Below the pieces are notes generated by a model that worked only from the letters and a program-made list of their open reading frames with translations, did no database searches and was not told the origin of the DNA. Shown here in pieces: positions 32,702-39,976 of a stretch of 39,976 nt of DNA (positions within the stretch are counted from its first letter, which is position 1; the number at the start of each line of letters is the position of its first letter). Location of the stretch: assembly GCA_946478775.1 (NCBI GenBank), contig CAMLDR010000015.1:1-39976 (forward strand), written 5' to 3'. Position numbers and translations under genes: made by a program. This DNA comes from an uncultured Flavobacteriales bacterium (lineage in GTDB: Bacteria > Bacteroidota > Bacteroidia > Flavobacteriales > Crocinitomicaceae).

Positions 32702-33445
32702 ATGCCAGAGACTCTTTTGCATGTTTCAAAGGTTTATAAATCTTATGGTAAAAGTGCCGTTCCAAGTTTAGACGGAATTAGTTTTACTGTTGCAAAGGGG
32801 GAAATCGTAGGTATTTTCGGACCGAATGGCGCAGGAAAAACAACCCTTATATCTATTCTTTGCAGCATCCTGGATCCAACCCTGGGATCAGTCACTTATC
32901 ACCTGAATGGAGAAAAAACACCACGGGAAGTAAGAAACTGGCTTGGTTTCGTTCCACAGGACCTTTCTTTATTCCAGGAACTTACTGCGAAACAGAATTT
33001 ATCCTATTTTGGAAATCTTTACAACATCAGCAAAGAGGAGTTAACACAAAAAATTGATGAATTACTAATAAAAGTCGGGCTTTTCCATGTGAAAAACAAA
33101 AAAGTTTCCACTTTTTCAGGAGGAATGAAGCGCCGGTTGAACCTGATTGTCTCCTTGCTTCACAACCCTTCTATTCTATTCCTGGACGAGCCCACAGTTG
33201 GGGTTGATGTTCAAAGTAAGATTGCCATTATGTCTTTACTCCAGGAACTGAACCAACAGGGAACAACAATTATTTATACCTCTCATCATTTAAAAGAGGC
33301 TGAAGAGTTCTGTAACCAGATTATTTTAATAGATCACGGAAAAATTATTGCCAGCGATACATTGACTAATTTGCTGGAAAAACACGAGGTCGGCAACCTG
33401 GAACATTTAATACTGAAGTTAACAGGAACCCTATTACGCGATTGA
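32702..33445 (+). CDS. ABC transporter ATP-binding protein
   Basis: This 247-residue ATPase has the Walker A motif GPNGAGKTT (about 40-48), Q-loop GFVPQDLSLF, ABC signature FSGGMKRRL (about 139-147), Walker B ILFLDEPTVGVD and the switch histidine in YTSHHLKEAE. The sequence is of the drug/antibiotic export (CcmA/NatA-like) subgroup that pairs with ABC-2 permeases. The permease gene overlaps its stop (TGATG). It likely exports the pigment, its dialkylresorcinol precursor or a lipid intermediate across the inner membrane. Confidence 0.93.
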   Translation: MPETLLHVSKVYKSYGKSAVPSLDGISFTVAKGEIVGIFGPNGAGKTTLISILCSILDPTLGSVTYHLNGEKTPREVRNWLGFVPQDLSLFQELTAKQNLSYFGNLYNISKEELTQKIDELLIKVGLFHVKNKKVSTFSGGMKRRLNLIVSLLHNPSILFLDEPTVGVDVQSKIAIMSLLQELNQQGTTIIYTSHHLKEAEEFCNQIILIDHGKIIASDTLTNLLEKHEVGNLEHLILKLTGTLLRD

Positions 33446-34722
33446 TGAAAAAATTAAAAGCATCCATATGGAAAGAAACGCTGCTTGTTATTCATGACAA
33501 AGTAGGCTTGCTATTGATGTATTTGATGCCCTTGCTATTGGTTTTTATCATCACCATTGTACAGAACAGTGCATTTCAGATCGTGAATGAAAATAAACTA
33601 ACCGTGCTGATCTCCAATAAGGACAAAGGAGCCCTGGGAGATTCTCTGATAAAAGCATTGAATAATTCCGGAAGTTTTGAGATCAAGAAAAATAACCGTC
33701 TTTCAGAAGCCGCTGTTAAACGAACAACCATCGATGAGGATGCCATGCTTGGGATTTACATTCCAGCCAATTTCAGTGAACGATTGGCAGGCAATGCGGA
33801 TAATATTTCCAAATTGATGCTGGAACAAATGGGAGTTATTGAAAAAGCGCCAAAGATCACCCCAAAGAAACAGGAGATTTCCATTTACTTTGATCCGGTA
33901 GTTCAGGAAAGTTTTCGCATTTCTGTCATCAACGGCATTCAATCCATTACTTACGGAATAGAGAATGAAGAAATGGTCTCTAAGCTTTTCCAGGAAATGG
34001 GGTATGATTCCATTCCGCAAAATATTCGTCAGGCAATTATAAACCGTGAAACTAAACTGATTATTGCGAATGCGAGTTTGAACGAAGAAGCGGAAATGAT
34101 TCCCAATTCGAGTCAGCACAATGTTCCGGCCTGGTCTATCTTTGCTATGTTCTTTATGGTTATTTCCTTAGGCGGAAATATTGTGAAGGAACGTTTATCC
34201 GGAAGCTTTTTAAGACTTCAGACTATTCCCCAGGGGTTTGCATTGACTTTGATCTCTAAATTTTTGGTTTATCTCTTTGTGGCTTTGTCACAATTGCTCT
34301 TGCTCTTTTTAATGGGAATTTTCATCTTCCCTCACATCGGTCTGCCCCAGCTTGCCATGCCCAACGCTTTTATGCCCTTCCTGGTCATTACCCTGCTTTC
34401 TGCCATTTCAGCAATTTCCTATGCGGTTTTGGTGGGAACTTATGCCAAAACACAGGAACAGGCAAATGGTTTCGGAGCAATTTCCATTATTATCTTTGCT
34501 GCGATCGGGGGAATCTGGGTCCCTAATTTCGTGATGCCGGATTACATGCAGGCTATTGGGAATATCTCCCCGCTTAAGTGGTGTTTGGAAGGATATTATA
34601 CGCTTTTCTTGAAAAATGGTGCCTGGAGTGAATTAATTGGTACTATAACTTTCTTATTTTTGTTCACGGTAATTTGTCAACTCTTGATCTTCATAAAGTT
34701 GAGAATTCAAAATTATATTTAA
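33445..34722 (+). CDS. ABC-2 type transporter permease
   Basis: The ATG at 33445 (overlapping the preceding stop; a TTG at 33442 adds one residue) gives 425 residues. One N-terminal membrane helix (about 20-42) is followed by a large extracytoplasmic domain (about 45-225) and then five or six helices to the C-terminus, the ABC2_membrane_3 layout. GGNIVKERLSGSFLRLQTIP lies in the coupling region. It forms the membrane part of the transporter with the ATPase at 32702. An ACP gene begins only three bases after its stop, so export and synthesis genes are transcribed together. Confidence 0.88.
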   Translation: MKKLKASIWKETLLVIHDKVGLLLMYLMPLLLVFIITIVQNSAFQIVNENKLTVLISNKDKGALGDSLIKALNNSGSFEIKKNNRLSEAAVKRTTIDEDAMLGIYIPANFSERLAGNADNISKLMLEQMGVIEKAPKITPKKQEISIYFDPVVQESFRISVINGIQSITYGIENEEMVSKLFQEMGYDSIPQNIRQAIINRETKLIIANASLNEEAEMIPNSSQHNVPAWSIFAMFFMVISLGGNIVKERLSGSFLRLQTIPQGFALTLISKFLVYLFVALSQLLLLFLMGIFIFPHIGLPQLAMPNAFMPFLVITLLSAISAISYAVLVGTYAKTQEQANGFGAISIIIFAAIGGIWVPNFVMPDYMQAIGNISPLKWCLEGYYTLFLKNGAWSELIGTITFLFLFTVICQLLIFIKLRIQNYI

Positions 34723-34725
34723 AGT

Positions 34726-34995
34726 ATGACTACAAACAGAGAAGAATTAATCGTTGAGTTCAAAGAACACTTGATTAAATATTTGAATTTGTTGGATTTA
34801 ACTCCTGCAGATATTCAGAATGATGTTCCGCTATTCGGGGAAGAATTAGGCTTAGATTCCATTGATTCTGTAGAATTGATCGTTTTGTTGGACCGTGAGT
34901 ATGGCATAAAGATCAAAAACCCTACGGAGGGCAGACAAATTTTGGTTGACATTAATACAATCGTAGATTATATTATTGCGAATAGAACAAAATAA
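34726..34995 (+). CDS. Acyl carrier protein (third of three)
   Basis: This 89-residue carrier protein has LGLDSIDSVELIVLLD; Ser45 is the phosphopantetheine site. It is closely related to the carrier at 23735 (shared LTPADI, PLFG, LGLDSID and YGIKI blocks) and likewise precedes a ketosynthase and a chain-length-factor-like gene. It probably serves the second KS pair, perhaps for the acyl chains of the dialkylresorcinol because it belongs to the dar operon. Confidence 0.9.
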   Translation: MTTNREELIVEFKEHLIKYLNLLDLTPADIQNDVPLFGEELGLDSIDSVELIVLLDREYGIKIKNPTEGRQILVDINTIVDYIIANRTK

Positions 34996-35000
34996 CATCT

Positions 35001-36200
35001 ATGGCTGAAATTGTTGTAACAGGAATGGGTGCAATCAGTTCAATTGGATTGACAATTGCTGAAAATCTTCACTCGCTGAAACATGAAATTTCGGGAATAC
35101 GGAAAGCCAAACATTTCAAGTCACACTATTCAGATTCATTGGTTTTTGGTGAAATTGACCAAAGTGACGAATCCCTCCTGGAAGAATTGGAACTGGATAA
35201 AGGACTGGGATTCACACGAACAACGCTCATTGCTGTCAAAGCTTTTCGCGAAGCAGTTGCTAATGCACAACTTAGTCCGGAAGATATTGCCTCTACCCGC
35301 ACAGCCTTTATCAGCTCAAGTACGGTAGGCGGAATGTGTTACACAGATGATTTGTACCACGATGCAAATATGCTTGGCTCACCTTCTGAATATGTAAAGC
35401 ATTACGAAGGTTCGGATCACGCCTTACAAATTGTTCGTTTATACGGAATGAAAGGAATTACGGATGTCGTAAATACTGCTTGTTCCTCTTCTGCGAATGC
35501 GATTGCTCTTGGGGCACGCCTTCTGGAAACCGGAAAAGTAGATCGCGTGATTGCCGGTGGCAGCGATTGTTTGGCAAAATTCACCGTAAACGGCTTTAAT
35601 TCGCTTCGAATTCTGAGTGAGCAGCCATGTAAACCTTTCGACACGAACAGAGAAGGACTAAGTCTCGGAGAAGCCGCAGCATATGTAGTTCTGGAAAGAA
35701 AAGCAGATGTACCTCCTTCCAAGAAGATCCAGGCCGCATTTTCCGGATTTGGAATTTGCAACGATGCTTTTCATCCTTCTGCAACATCTGATGATGCAAG
35801 AGGCCCGAGAATGGCGATGGAATTAGCATTGAAGCGCGCCAATTTGAAACCGGCAGATATTCAATACATCAATGCGCACGGTACCGGAACACCAAACAAT
35901 GATTTGACCGAGTCCTTTGCTTTCTCCAAGCTGTTTCAAACAGTTCCGCCCTTCAATTCAACCAAATCCTATGTTGGACATACTTTGGCTGCAGCAGGAG
36001 TTCTGGAAGCCATCTACAGCATTCTTTCGATCCAAAACCAGGAAGTATATCCAAGCCTTCGCATTGAAGAACCTATTTCGGATTTTCCATTCCATCCCAC
36101 GTTGAAATACACCCCGGGAGTTGAAATTAAACACGCACTTTCCAATTCATTTGGTTTCGGGGGAAACTGTACTTCTTTAATATTCTCAGCATGTATATAA
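35001..36200 (+). CDS. Beta-ketoacyl synthase (KS of the second ACP-KS-CLF cassette)
   Basis: This 399-residue KAS II-type enzyme has Cys161 in NTACSSSANA, His293 in NAHGTGTPNND and His327 in STKSYVGHTLAAAG. It resembles the enzyme at 23990 more than the one at 18877 (TPNNDL and SNSFGFGGN-type blocks), fitting a cassette duplication. It overlaps the following degenerate partner by 10 bases. Its presence behind darA/darB suggests it helps make the beta-ketoacyl or unsaturated acyl substrate of DarB, though it might equally extend the polyene; sequence does not decide. Confidence 0.92.
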   Translation: MAEIVVTGMGAISSIGLTIAENLHSLKHEISGIRKAKHFKSHYSDSLVFGEIDQSDESLLEELELDKGLGFTRTTLIAVKAFREAVANAQLSPEDIASTRTAFISSSTVGGMCYTDDLYHDANMLGSPSEYVKHYEGSDHALQIVRLYGMKGITDVVNTACSSSANAIALGARLLETGKVDRVIAGGSDCLAKFTVNGFNSLRILSEQPCKPFDTNREGLSLGEAAAYVVLERKADVPPSKKIQAAFSGFGICNDAFHPSATSDDARGPRMAMELALKRANLKPADIQYINAHGTGTPNNDLTESFAFSKLFQTVPPFNSTKSYVGHTLAAAGVLEAIYSILSIQNQEVYPSLRIEEPISDFPFHPTLKYTPGVEIKHALSNSFGFGGNCTSLIFSACI

Positions 36201-37228
36201 CCGATCTCTATGCCATTTCTCCGCAAAAAACGCACGATTTGTCTTTCGAGAACGGAGATTGGCAGATATTGAACCAATTTATCTACAGAGCTATTGAGCC
36301 ATCTTATCAGGACCTCATTCCAAATGCTCAGTTAAGAAGAATGGGTAAAGCAGTCCGTATGGGAATCGGTGTTTCCTTACCACTGCTGGGAAGAAATCCA
36401 AAACCCGACGGAATTATTTTCGGAACCGCCAATGGCGGATTGGAAGATTGCATTAAGTTCCTGAACCAAATTGTGGAATACAACGAAGGTACTTTAACAC
36501 CAACAAACTTTGTACAAAGCACCCCAAATGCACTAGCCGGACAAGTGGCATTACTTTCCGAGAACATGGGATACAATATGACCCACGTAAACGGTTCACT
36601 GGCTTTTGAATCCGCACTGTTAGATGCTTCGCTTTTTTTTGACGAGCACAAAACGGAAGAAAAAAGGATCCTGCTTGGGGCTGTCGAAGAGATATCAGAT
36701 TACAATTACAATATTGACCGTTTAGGGGAACGCTTTAAAAAAGAATTGGTATCCAATCAAAACCTGCTCGAATCCAAAACAAACGGCTCATACTGCGGGG
36801 AAGGATCTACCCAGTTTTTCCTTAGCAGTAACCCGGAAAACAGCCTGGCTAAATTCAGCGGCTTCAAACAGTCTTCTCACCTCTCAGAAAATGAGATCAT
36901 TGATTTTGTATCCGATTTTCTTGCAGAACAAAACCTGTCAATTTCCGATGTAGATTGCCTGTTACTTGGCAAAAACGGTGATGTTTCAACCGATAGCTGG
37001 TATCAAAAAGTAGAACAATTGTTTGGGAACAAACCGACTGTCTATTTCAAAAAATCGGTTGGAGAATACCGCACTGTTAGCGCATTTGCGAGTTATTTAG
37101 CAGTTCGTTTACTTAACGGACAAGCACAGTATTTAATAGAAAATGGCGCATCGGCAGAGCCGCGCACCATTCTGATTTACAATCATTTTGACGCCATTCG
37201 TCATAGTCTGATTCTCATTCGGAAATAG
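36191..37228 (+). CDS. Chain-length-factor-like degenerate ketosynthase (second cassette)
   Basis: This 345-residue thiolase-fold protein shares QLRRMGKAVRMGIG, TPTNFVQSTPNALAGQ and YNMTHVNGSLAFESAL with the protein at 25165. The cysteine of the nucleophile region is again replaced (THVNG), and the histidine motifs are missing, so it should not condense by itself. It is the likely chain-length partner of the ketosynthase at 35001. It is 37 residues longer than its paralogue, mainly in the C-terminal half. It is the last gene of the dar operon; a candidate terminator follows at 37299. Confidence 0.82.
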   Translation: MYITDLYAISPQKTHDLSFENGDWQILNQFIYRAIEPSYQDLIPNAQLRRMGKAVRMGIGVSLPLLGRNPKPDGIIFGTANGGLEDCIKFLNQIVEYNEGTLTPTNFVQSTPNALAGQVALLSENMGYNMTHVNGSLAFESALLDASLFFDEHKTEEKRILLGAVEEISDYNYNIDRLGERFKKELVSNQNLLESKTNGSYCGEGSTQFFLSSNPENSLAKFSGFKQSSHLSENEIIDFVSDFLAEQNLSISDVDCLLLGKNGDVSTDSWYQKVEQLFGNKPTVYFKKSVGEYRTVSAFASYLAVRLLNGQAQYLIENGASAEPRTILIYNHFDAIRHSLILIRK

Positions 37229-37298
37229 CCTTTATTCATTTTACAACAAAGCAGATACAACTTCCAGATAAAAAGACGGATAGACATGTGTCTATTTG

Positions 37299-37323
37299 CC
37301 CGGTTAAATCAAGCTTTAACGGG
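37299..37323. terminator. Candidate hairpin terminator between convergent genes
   Basis: CCCGGTTAAA and TTTAACGGG form a stem of nine pairs with one bulged G around the loop TCAAGC. A smaller palindrome (ATAGAC-ATGT-GTCTAT) lies just upstream at about 37280. The hairpin stands between the end of the pigment cluster (37228) and the convergent hydroxylase gene (37360), where both transcripts should end. No strong T tract is present, so the call is moderate. Confidence 0.4.
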
Positions 37324-37359
37324 AAATTAAGACTCTAGACCTCCACCTTTCCGGTCAAA

Positions 37360-38019
37360 TTATTTCTTCAGAATTGTAATCGTCTTACGCCCCTTCTCAG
37401 GCATTGTTCTGAAAACAATGTCCCAAATGGGTGTAGAAACCCCAAAAGCTCTGTCATGCTGCTGGTAATGGTGAATGTTGTGATGCCTCCACCAAAAGTT
37501 AAATCGTGCAGGAGCCGGTTTACTATGCACCATCCAATGGATGCTGATATACACCAGGTAACCGATTAGAAATCCTGATCCGAACGTAAATGCCGCACTT
37601 CCCATCAAGAGGTAAAATACCCCTAAAAAAACGCTTGCTATTATCAATCCGGGAACCGGGGGTAAAATAATGCGGTCATCGTCACTTGGATACTGATGGT
37701 GAATTCCGTGGAATAGATACTGCATTCCCGTATCATAAGACGCATCCTTCAGCTTATGATACACAAAACGATGAAGGGTGTACTCGCCGAATGTCCATGC
37801 TAAAAAGCCCAACAGGAACAGTAAGATCATGTTAATCACCGTTCCATGGAAATAGTAAATGTACATCGAAAGCCAAACAGCGGCTACAGCGCTATACAAC
37901 ACAACAATGATCCAAAGTTTTGTTTTAGTTAATACCTCCAGAAGAGGAGATTTGAATAGTTTAGGCGATTTTGCATCAGGATAAACTCGGAATTCATAAT
38001 TTTCATTATTAGCTTCCAT
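37360..38019 (-). CDS. Fatty-acid-hydroxylase superfamily membrane protein (fatty acid 2-hydroxylase-like)
   Basis: This 219-residue protein has four hydrophobic segments and the eight-histidine di-iron pattern of the sterol desaturase/fatty acid hydroxylase superfamily: HRFVYH, HGIHHQYPSD, HWMVH and WRHHNIHHYQQH. The sequence HGIHHQYPSDDDRIILPP closely follows the HGxHHxxPxDxxRLVxPP pattern of fatty acid 2-hydroxylases, which hydroxylate sphingolipid acyl chains. Bacteroidota make sphingolipids, so that substrate is plausible. A carotenoid hydroxylase or a role in flexirubin tailoring is less likely but not excluded, given the neighbouring cluster. It has its own promoter candidate. Confidence 0.78.
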   Translation of the reverse strand: MEANNENYEFRVYPDAKSPKLFKSPLLEVLTKTKLWIIVVLYSAVAAVWLSMYIYYFHGTVINMILLFLLGFLAWTFGEYTLHRFVYHKLKDASYDTGMQYLFHGIHHQYPSDDDRIILPPVPGLIIASVFLGVFYLLMGSAAFTFGSGFLIGYLVYISIHWMVHSKPAPARFNFWWRHHNIHHYQQHDRAFGVSTPIWDIVFRTMPEKGRKTITILKK

Positions 38020-38093
38020 AGAATAGAAATTAGTGAGTATTACATTTGAAATCTGTCAATTTTGGCACTCAGTTGTTCTATTACAACCTACTC

Positions 38094-38101
38094 CAAAGTT
38101 A
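38094..38101 (-). promoter_or_regulatory. Candidate -7 element (TAACTTTG) for the hydroxylase gene
   Basis: TAACTTTG on the minus strand matches TAnnTTTG and lies about 75 bases before the start at 38019, implying a leader near 68 bases. It is in the 157-base gap behind hemD; no strong -33 is seen. Confidence 0.4.
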
Positions 38102-38132
38102 AACAACTTTTGAAGCGGTCTGTTCTAAAACA

Positions 38133-38158
38133 TAACTAAAATTTCCGCTTTTTAGTTA
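38133..38158 (-). terminator. Candidate terminator hairpin after hemD
   Basis: TAACTAAAA (38133-38141) and TTTTAGTTA (38150-38158) form a perfect nine-base stem with the loop TTTCCGCT. It lies 19 bases past the hemD stop on the minus strand. The stem is A/T-rich and followed by TGTTTT, so its strength as an intrinsic terminator is uncertain. Confidence 0.45.
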
Positions 38159-38176
38159 AAAAAATCTAATTTCTAA

Positions 38177-38842
38177 TCACAAGTTCTTCAGAATCGGCAA
38201 AAGCTCCGAATAAGTTGAAGTTTCCAGAATAAAATGAACCGGTTCATCATTGTCCATTAAGATCTCAGCAGTAGAATGGCCCCAGGCAATCACTTTCGCA
38301 TCTTGCGGAATCGTGTTTCGAGAACGAAAGCTGCTGTAGTTGGAAGGACTTGTAAATACGTATAGGGAAAAAGGTTCTGAAAGCTGAACCGGGTTTTCAA
38401 TCGTATTATAAACTATCAGAGGTATTTTTTGCGCTGGCGGAAGCACTGACTCAATAGATTTGTTGGATTTAACCGATTGGGGGAAGAGAGCCACCCGATT
38501 CTCCAGCCAGTCTTTAAACTGGTGGGCTATTTCCTCTGGAACACCGGCGTTCTCGCCAAAAAACGATACGGGGTACCCTTTGGATTCAATATGCTTCCTG
38601 GTTCCTAAACCAATACATGCGATCTGTTGATGGGATCCCAGGGAAAAATCATCAGAAATGAAGAAATCAAAGGATCGTGGGGAAGCAAAAAAAACCACAT
38701 CCCAGTCAGGAGGAACCTGAAAAGCAATCTTTTGAAAAGAAATCAATGATTTTCGGACTAAGCCAATGTGATGCTCCTGGCAAAAATCACGGATCGGAAG
38801 GGATGAATCACTTTCTGAACTAAGAAATATACTCTTGATCAT
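38177..38842 (-). CDS. hemD: Uroporphyrinogen-III synthase
   Basis: This 221-residue protein is predicted to invert the D ring and close linear hydroxymethylbilane into uroporphyrinogen III in haem synthesis. The family is poorly conserved. Supporting segments are VVFFASPRSFDFF, CIGLGTRKHIESKG, LYVFTSPSNYSSF and VIAWGHSTAEIL, the two-domain alternating pattern of HemD, where SPS and GxxTA blocks line the cleft. The length is slightly short for the family. It overlaps hemC by 23 bases, the classical hemC-hemD order, which makes the call firm despite low sequence identity. Confidence 0.88.
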   Translation of the reverse strand: MIKSIFLSSESDSSLPIRDFCQEHHIGLVRKSLISFQKIAFQVPPDWDVVFFASPRSFDFFISDDFSLGSHQQIACIGLGTRKHIESKGYPVSFFGENAGVPEEIAHQFKDWLENRVALFPQSVKSNKSIESVLPPAQKIPLIVYNTIENPVQLSEPFSLYVFTSPSNYSSFRSRNTIPQDAKVIAWGHSTAEILMDNDEPVHFILETSTYSELLPILKNL

Positions 38843-39737
38843 CCTCTTCTTCTTCTTCAGCCAATAATGCTTCTAAAACAACATCCACCATATCCAGGTC
38901 GTGCGGACCTTCAAATTCAAACCAATCAGCTCCCTGCTCCCATTCATGTGCGAAAGAAACCAATAATCGTCCTTCCTCCGGGCAGTATGCCCCAAGCGGA
39001 AGCTGGCATCCCCCCTGCAAACGGTTCAAAACGGTTCTTTCCAAAGCAATTTGGGATTGAATGTCTTCGTGATTCAGGGCTTGCATGAAATGATTCAATT
39101 CGTGATCGTTTTCTCTGATCTGCAGGGCCAAAACTCCCTGTGCCGGAGCAGGAATAAATTGTTCCGGGTCCAGAACAACTTCATGCATTCCTTTCAAATC
39201 CAATTTCAACCGGTCCAACCCTGCTTTTGCCAATAAAATCGCATCGTATTCACCATCCACGAGTTTTTGAAGCCGTGTGGGAACATTTCCGCGCAGGTCC
39301 TTGATCTGAACATCTGAACGATATCGAACCAATTGGGATTTTCTTCGGGCAGAAGAAGTTCCGACAACCGCGTCTTCTTTCAAACTCCAAAATGCACCTG
39401 CTACAAATGCTTTCGGGTGGATCAATAATACATCTGCCGGGTTCTCTCTTTCTGAAACTGCTGCTATGATTAATCCTTCGGGAGGATTTGTTTCTAAATC
39501 TTTATGAGAATGTACTGCCAAATCGATCGAATTCTGAAGCAAAGCCTGTTCGATTTCCTTGGTGAAAAAGCCTTTACCTTCCAATTTATCAAAACTCAAA
39601 TGCTGAATTTCATCTCCCTGGGTTTTAATAATGGTAATGCTTACTTCCGCTCCAAGAGCTTCGAGCTGGGTTTTGACATGATTCGCCTGCCAAAGTGCCA
39701 AATCACTTCCGCGCGAACCGATACGAATTTTTCTCAT
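38820..39737 (-). CDS. hemC: Hydroxymethylbilane synthase (porphobilinogen deaminase)
   Basis: This 305-residue protein polymerises four porphobilinogen molecules to hydroxymethylbilane. Family motifs are IRIGSRGSDLALWQA at the N-terminus, DLAVHSHKDLET with the catalytic aspartate, GTSSARRKSQL binding the substrate carboxylates, PAPAQGVLALQ and LQGGCQLPLG, whose cysteine (about residue 242) holds the dipyrromethane cofactor. HSHKD replaces the more usual HSxKDvP. The C-terminus ends in an acidic stretch (EEEEEDDQ) not typical of the family. It follows hemA by nine bases and overlaps hemD. Confidence 0.95.
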   Translation of the reverse strand: MRKIRIGSRGSDLALWQANHVKTQLEALGAEVSITIIKTQGDEIQHLSFDKLEGKGFFTKEIEQALLQNSIDLAVHSHKDLETNPPEGLIIAAVSERENPADVLLIHPKAFVAGAFWSLKEDAVVGTSSARRKSQLVRYRSDVQIKDLRGNVPTRLQKLVDGEYDAILLAKAGLDRLKLDLKGMHEVVLDPEQFIPAPAQGVLALQIRENDHELNHFMQALNHEDIQSQIALERTVLNRLQGGCQLPLGAYCPEEGRLLVSFAHEWEQGADWFEFEGPHDLDMVDVVLEALLAEEEEEDDQEYIS

Positions 39738-39746
39738 GAAGTAAAA

Positions 39747-39976
39747 TTACGATTTAAACATGATTTCTTTCGCCATAATCATTGGCATACTCATGTATTT
39801 TTTCTCCATGTATCCAACCACTTTTTCCAGGATCTCTTTCGAAGACGGATCCAACTGGTCCAGCTCATTTTTGAAGATCTCATTGAATGCGGTGGCACGG
39901 ATTTCTTTGACCATTTGAGGAACAGGTCTCATGGCAACTTCAATAGCACGCAGTTTTGCAATATTGCGGATTACAT
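39747..39976 (-). CDS. hemA: Glutamyl-tRNA reductase, C-terminal end (partial)
   Basis: The reading frame is open to the right edge of the window, giving the last 75 residues of a protein that continues beyond it. The text includes VIRNIAKLRAIEVAMRPVPQMVKEIRATAF and ends MIMAKEIMFKS, fitting the helical dimerisation domain of HemA, which reduces glutamyl-tRNA in the first step of tetrapyrrole synthesis. The identification rests mainly on its place in front of hemC and hemD and on its helical, charged character. An internal ATG at 39932 is not the true start. Confidence 0.75.
   Translation of the reverse strand, partial: VIRNIAKLRAIEVAMRPVPQMVKEIRATAFNEIFKNELDQLDPSSKEILEKVVGYMEKKYMSMPMIMAKEIMFKS

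Larger units (their letters stand above)
3396..37228. other. Flexirubin-type (aryl polyene plus dialkylresorcinol) biosynthetic gene cluster
   Basis: About 34 kb holds all parts expected for a flexirubin-like pigment. Starter supply: ammonia-lyase at 16614 and AMP ligase at 5686. Polyene assembly: three ACPs, four thiolase-fold ketosynthases with intact Cys-His-His, three degenerate partners, one FabG-type reductase and two hotdog dehydratases. Resorcinol formation: DarA and DarB at 29228-31290. Tailoring and transfer: two desaturase-like flavoproteins, a halogenase-like flavoprotein, methyltransferases and acyltransferases. Export: MMPL, LolA-like and ABC genes. The presence of both the aryl polyene set and DarA/DarB is what separates flexirubin clusters from plain aryl polyene clusters. 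The boundaries are drawn by gene content and are approximate. Confidence 0.88.

Overview
The window looks like the chromosome of a flexirubin-pigmented member of the Bacteroidota, most likely Flavobacteriales close to Fluviicola/Crocinitomicaceae. This is inferred from a T9SS-type C-terminal tail, TAnnTTTG-type promoter elements, weak Shine-Dalgarno sequences, moderate-to-low G+C and the gene content. The genus is a guess; no rRNA or other marker is present. No tRNA, rRNA, CRISPR array, insertion sequence or integrase was seen, and no gene-free stretch exceeds 300 bases.

Region 1 (1-3366) is general chromosome. It holds a heptanucleotide repeat at the left edge, a three-gene membrane cassette (YtxH protein, holin-III-like protein, small helical protein), a D-2-hydroxyacid dehydrogenase, a secreted T9SS-tail protein, and two tandem paralogous small lipoproteins with a strong intrinsic terminator between the first of them and the secreted protein.

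Region 2 (3396-37228) is one large biosynthetic cluster for a flexirubin-type pigment, an aryl polyene esterified to a 2,5-dialkylresorcinol. (a) A phosphopantetheinyl transferase faces away from a C45-family NTN hydrolase and an aryl-acid AMP ligase. (b) A leftward operon (15352 to 7159) encodes a desaturase/isomerase-like flavoprotein, a trifunctional MMPL-acyltransferase-methyltransferase fusion, a second such flavoprotein and a halogenase-type flavoprotein. (c) A rightward run of 14 tightly packed genes (15540-27841) encodes an O-methyltransferase, an aromatic amino acid ammonia-lyase, ketoreductase, ketosynthases, ACPs, an LpxL-like acyltransferase, two hotdog dehydratases, a thioesterase, a deacetylase and a LolA-like carrier. 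(d) A GT2-DUF2062 protein lies leftward at 27898-29073. (e) A rightward operon (29228-37228) encodes DarA and DarB, an uncharacterised protein, a BtrH-like protein, an ABC exporter pair and a second ACP-ketosynthase-chain-length-factor cassette.

A pathway model follows from established flexirubin, aryl polyene and dialkylresorcinol chemistry. The ammonia-lyase makes 4-hydroxycinnamate, the AMP ligase activates it for an ACP, and ketosynthase/CLF pairs with ketoreductase and dehydratases extend it to a polyene. DarB condenses and cyclises two acyl units, and DarA aromatises the product to a resorcinol. One of several acyltransferases joins the halves, tailoring enzymes add methyl and possibly chloro groups, and the MMPL, LolA-like and ABC components move the pigment to the outer membrane. 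Assignment of individual tailoring and transfer steps is inference.

Region 3 (37360-39976) is again general chromosome: a fatty-acid-2-hydroxylase-like membrane protein and the haem genes hemD, hemC and the 3' end of hemA, all leftward. Convergent gene ends inside the cluster carry a REP-like hairpin (perfect at 7118-7149, degenerate at 27855-27882), the first preceded by an unusual array of 21-23 bp repeats. The pathway type is already known; the least explained parts are the repeat array, the 132-residue protein at 31291, the BtrH-like protein, and the redundancy of acyl-transfer enzymes.
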